Shown here piece by piece: positions 61,870-64,000 of a stretch of 64,000 nucleotides of DNA. The translations under genes and the position numbers were made by a program. The DNA is taken from assembly GCF_000369625.1 (NCBI RefSeq), contig NZ_KB850112.1, positions 35,194 through 99,193 of the forward strand, in the 5' to 3' direction. The notes below the pieces were generated by a model. It was given only the letters and a program-made list of their open reading frames with translations, was not told the DNA's origin and did not search any database. Every line of letters starts with the position of its first letter. Positions within the stretch are counted from its first letter, which is position 1. The DNA comes from Acinetobacter variabilis. GTDB lineage: Bacteria > Pseudomonadota > Gammaproteobacteria > Pseudomonadales > Moraxellaceae.

Positions 61870-63555
61870 ATGAGTAAAGACAATATCCGAGAACATTCTG
61901 CTCCCGTCTATGAAGGCATCGAGAATGCACCGGCCCGTTCCATGATGCGTGCCACCGGTTTTCAGGATGAAGACTTTACTCGTCCGTTTATCGGGATCGC
62001 GTCAACCTGGGCCAATGTGACCCCTTGCAATATGCATATTGATGGCCTGGCACGTACAGTCGAGCAGGGCGTGAATGCTGCCGGTGGTAAGGGCATTATC
62101 TTCAATACCATCACTATTTCTGATGGGATTTCCAACGGGACTGAAGGGATGAAATACTCCTTGCTGTCGCGGGAAATTATTGCCGATTCGATTGAAGCAG
62201 TAGTTGGTTGTCAGGCCTATGATGGCGTGATTGCCATTGGCGGTTGTGACAAAAACATGCCGGGCTGCATTATGGGCTTGGCACGCTTAAACCGTCCGGG
62301 TCTGTTTATTTATGGCGGTACCATCAAGCCGGGTGAAGGTCATACTGACATGATTTCTGTATTTGAAGCGGTCGGTCAGCATGCCAAAGGCGAAATTAAT
62401 GCGATTCAGGTGAAACACATTGAAGAAGTGTCGTTGCCGGGCCCAGGTTCTTGTGGCGGGATGTACACCGCGAACTCCATGGCCTCTGCGATTGAAGCCC
62501 TCGGTATGAGCCTACCGGGTTCATCAGCACAGGAAGCGGTGTCTGAAGACAAACAGATCGATTGTGCCCGTGCTGGTGAAGCAGTGATGAACCTACTTCG
62601 TCTGGACATCAAGCCACGTGACATCATGACCAAAGCGGCTTTTGAAAATTCAATTAAAGTATTGATTGCATTGGGTGGATCAACCAATGGGGTGCTACAT
62701 CTTTTGGCAATGGCGCATACGGCGGGTGTGGAGCTGAGCCTGGATGACTTTGTACGAATTGGAAAAGAAATTCCTGTCGTGGCTGATGTCCGCCCATCCG
62801 GTAAATACCTGATGTCAGAACTGATTGCTATTGGTGGAATCCAGCCATTGATGAAACGCATGCTGGATGCTGGCATGCTAGATGGTTCCTGCCTGACTGT
62901 GACTGGAAAAACACTGGCAGAAAACTTGGCTGATGTAGAAGATTATCCAGAAGGTCAGCAGATTATCTTGCCATTCGACAAACCGGTGAAAAAAGATTCG
63001 CATCTGATCATTATGAAAGGCAACCTGTCACCGAATGGTGCAGTCGCCAAAATTACCGGTAAGGAAGGTCTATATTTCAAAGGACCGGCACGGGTGTTTG
63101 AAGGCGAACAGGGCGCGATGCGCGGGATTCTGGATGGTGAAGTTCAACCAGGTGAAGTAGTTGTCATTCGCGGTGTCGGGCCTAAAGGTGGGCCGGGTAT
63201 GCCGGAAATGCTGAAACCGACTTCTGCCATTATTGGTAAAGGTCTGGGGGATTCAGTCGCACTGATTACTGATGGCCGTTTCTCAGGTGGAAGTCATGGT
63301 TTTGTGATTGGTCATGTCACACCAGAAGCCTATGAGGGTGGTCCGATTGGTCTGGTGCAAAATGGTGATCAAATTTCCATTAATGCGGAAACCCGTGAAA
63401 TGACTTGGCATATTTCGGATGAAGAGCTTGCTGCACGTCAGGCGGCCTGGGTGAAACCGAAACCGAATTACACTCACGGGGCACTGGCGAAATTCGCCAA
63501 ACTAACCTCTGGGGCGGAGACCGGGGCCGTGACTGACCTAAATCTTGAAATCTAA
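61870..63555 (+). CDS. ilvD: Dihydroxy-acid dehydratase, short form (second IlvD)
   Basis: 561 aa, of the shorter IlvD branch found in actinobacteria and plants that often carries a [2Fe-2S] cluster. Cysteines appear in [19 protein letters not shown] and [14 protein letters not shown]. The C-terminal [17 protein letters not shown] is intact. It differs clearly from the 609-aa protein at 58536, so it is an ancient paralog rather than a duplication. An alternative role in sugar-acid dehydration cannot be excluded. ATG 61870 has an AGGACG sequence upstream. Confidence 0.92.
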   Translation: MSKDNIREHSAPVYEGIENAPARSMMRATGFQDEDFTRPFIGIASTWANVTPCNMHIDGLARTVEQGVNAAGGKGIIFNTITISDGISNGTEGMKYSLLSREIIADSIEAVVGCQAYDGVIAIGGCDKNMPGCIMGLARLNRPGLFIYGGTIKPGEGHTDMISVFEAVGQHAKGEINAIQVKHIEEVSLPGPGSCGGMYTANSMASAIEALGMSLPGSSAQEAVSEDKQIDCARAGEAVMNLLRLDIKPRDIMTKAAFENSIKVLIALGGSTNGVLHLLAMAHTAGVELSLDDFVRIGKEIPVVADVRPSGKYLMSELIAIGGIQPLMKRMLDAGMLDGSCLTVTGKTLAENLADVEDYPEGQQIILPFDKPVKKDSHLIIMKGNLSPNGAVAKITGKEGLYFKGPARVFEGEQGAMRGILDGEVQPGEVVVIRGVGPKGGPGMPEMLKPTSAIIGKGLGDSVALITDGRFSGGSHGFVIGHVTPEAYEGGPIGLVQNGDQISINAETREMTWHISDEELAARQAAWVKPKPNYTHGALAKFAKLTSGAETGAVTDLNLEI

Positions 63556-63707
63556 AGTCCTAGAAAACATTGAACATTTGTTGCTGACTTGATATAAGTT
63601 TTGCACAAGACTTATATCAGGTCATAAATATCCTCATAATAGGATGTTGAATAAAACGATCCTGCTGGCAAGGGCTGGCATGACAAAATCTTTTCGAGGC
63701 ACCTCTC

Positions 63708-64000
63708 ATGTCCCTGCTACGCCGTTGGTTTGATCCAATCCGATCGAGTTGGTTTTACCAGAAACCAGTTCGTCAAACGGTGTTATCTATTGAAGATGGC
63801 TTGAGCATCCATTTAAGACTGGATGATGTTTATAGTTATCTGGCGGTACAACAGTTACCGCAACTAGAAGAAATTCTCAGCCCGGAACTGAAGCCACTCA
63901 AAGTCATCATTTCAGATCAGCGGGCTGAACCGCCTAATCAAATGTCTTTTGATGAATGGCAGCACTATTGCCTGAATGATGCCAAAATTTTATCTAAACA
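63708..64000 (+). CDS. DsbA/HCCA-isomerase-like protein, N-terminal part
   Basis: The ATG is at 63708 and 97 full codons run to the window edge, so the gene is cut. The start MSLLRRWFDPIRSSWFYQ is basic. Further on, LDDVYSYLAVQQLPQLEEIL recalls the D.xSPYSYLA motif of HCCA isomerases and FrnE-type DsbA proteins, though the CxxC is missing. Family assignment is tentative because the C-terminal half is not visible. Confidence 0.6.
   Translation, partial: MSLLRRWFDPIRSSWFYQKPVRQTVLSIEDGLSIHLRLDDVYSYLAVQQLPQLEEILSPELKPLKVIISDQRAEPPNQMSFDEWQHYCLNDAKILSK

Overview
The window is chromosomal DNA around the replication origin of a gammaproteobacterium of the genus Acinetobacter. The evidence is the order mnmE-yidC-yidD-rnpA-rpmH / oriC / dnaA-dnaN-recF-gyrB, the tandem family of putative solute-binding proteins downstream, rRNA and protein sequences of Acinetobacter type, and low GC content. 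Species cannot be fixed from the window alone.

Layout. (1) 1-10.5 kb is an AT-rich accessory region ending in a P4-type tyrosine integrase beside the 3' end of mnmE. It carries an AlpA regulator, a DUF927 primase/helicase-like protein, short repeat clusters, a nuclease-like conflict-type gene, a secreted orphan, a two-gene membrane/soluble unit broken by an IS, and three insertion sequences (a partial IS3-like, an IS5-family, and an IS3-family). It is best read as an integrative island or satellite whose far end lies outside the window. (2) 10.7-22.3 kb is the conserved origin block, with oriC between rpmH and dnaA and a second cluster of DnaA boxes downstream of gyrB. (3) 22.3-39.1 kb holds a zinc alcohol dehydrogenase, an ABC-F ATPase, three tandem periplasmic binding-protein paralogs, erpA, a matrixin protease, dnaK and grpE behind heat-shock-like promoters, a structured intergenic RNA candidate, a lipoprotein, an esterase, a frameshifted ADC-like gene and a cyclophilin. 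(4) 39.2-45.0 kb is a complete rRNA operon (16S, tRNA-Ile, tRNA-Ala, 23S, 5S). (5) 45.3-64 kb holds two AAHS-type MFS paralogs, a frameshifted HEPN-like gene, an ankyrin protein, a PfpI protein, an outer-membrane barrel, an aldehyde dehydrogenase, an NSS transporter with a 36-aa partner, a ZIP transporter, rsmB-fmt, and two different dihydroxy-acid dehydratases separated by an IS3-family element. A DsbA/HCCA-isomerase-like gene runs off the right end.

Chromosome-scale signals. Three ParB parS-type palindromes lie at 18.5, 37.7 and 56.8 kb, about 19 kb apart, on one side of oriC. Two are perfect TGTTTCACGTGAAACA; the one inside recF is of the Pseudomonas type. Together with the DnaA-box clusters they make this the origin and segregation domain of the chromosome.

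Most interesting leads: the IS-disrupted 2-TM/soluble pair and the nuclease-like gene whose ribosome binding site now comes from an IS end (both in the island); the GGTAAC/ACTGGTAAT repeat families of the island; the second DnaA-box cluster; the parS spacing; and the intergenic RNA candidate near 35.5 kb.
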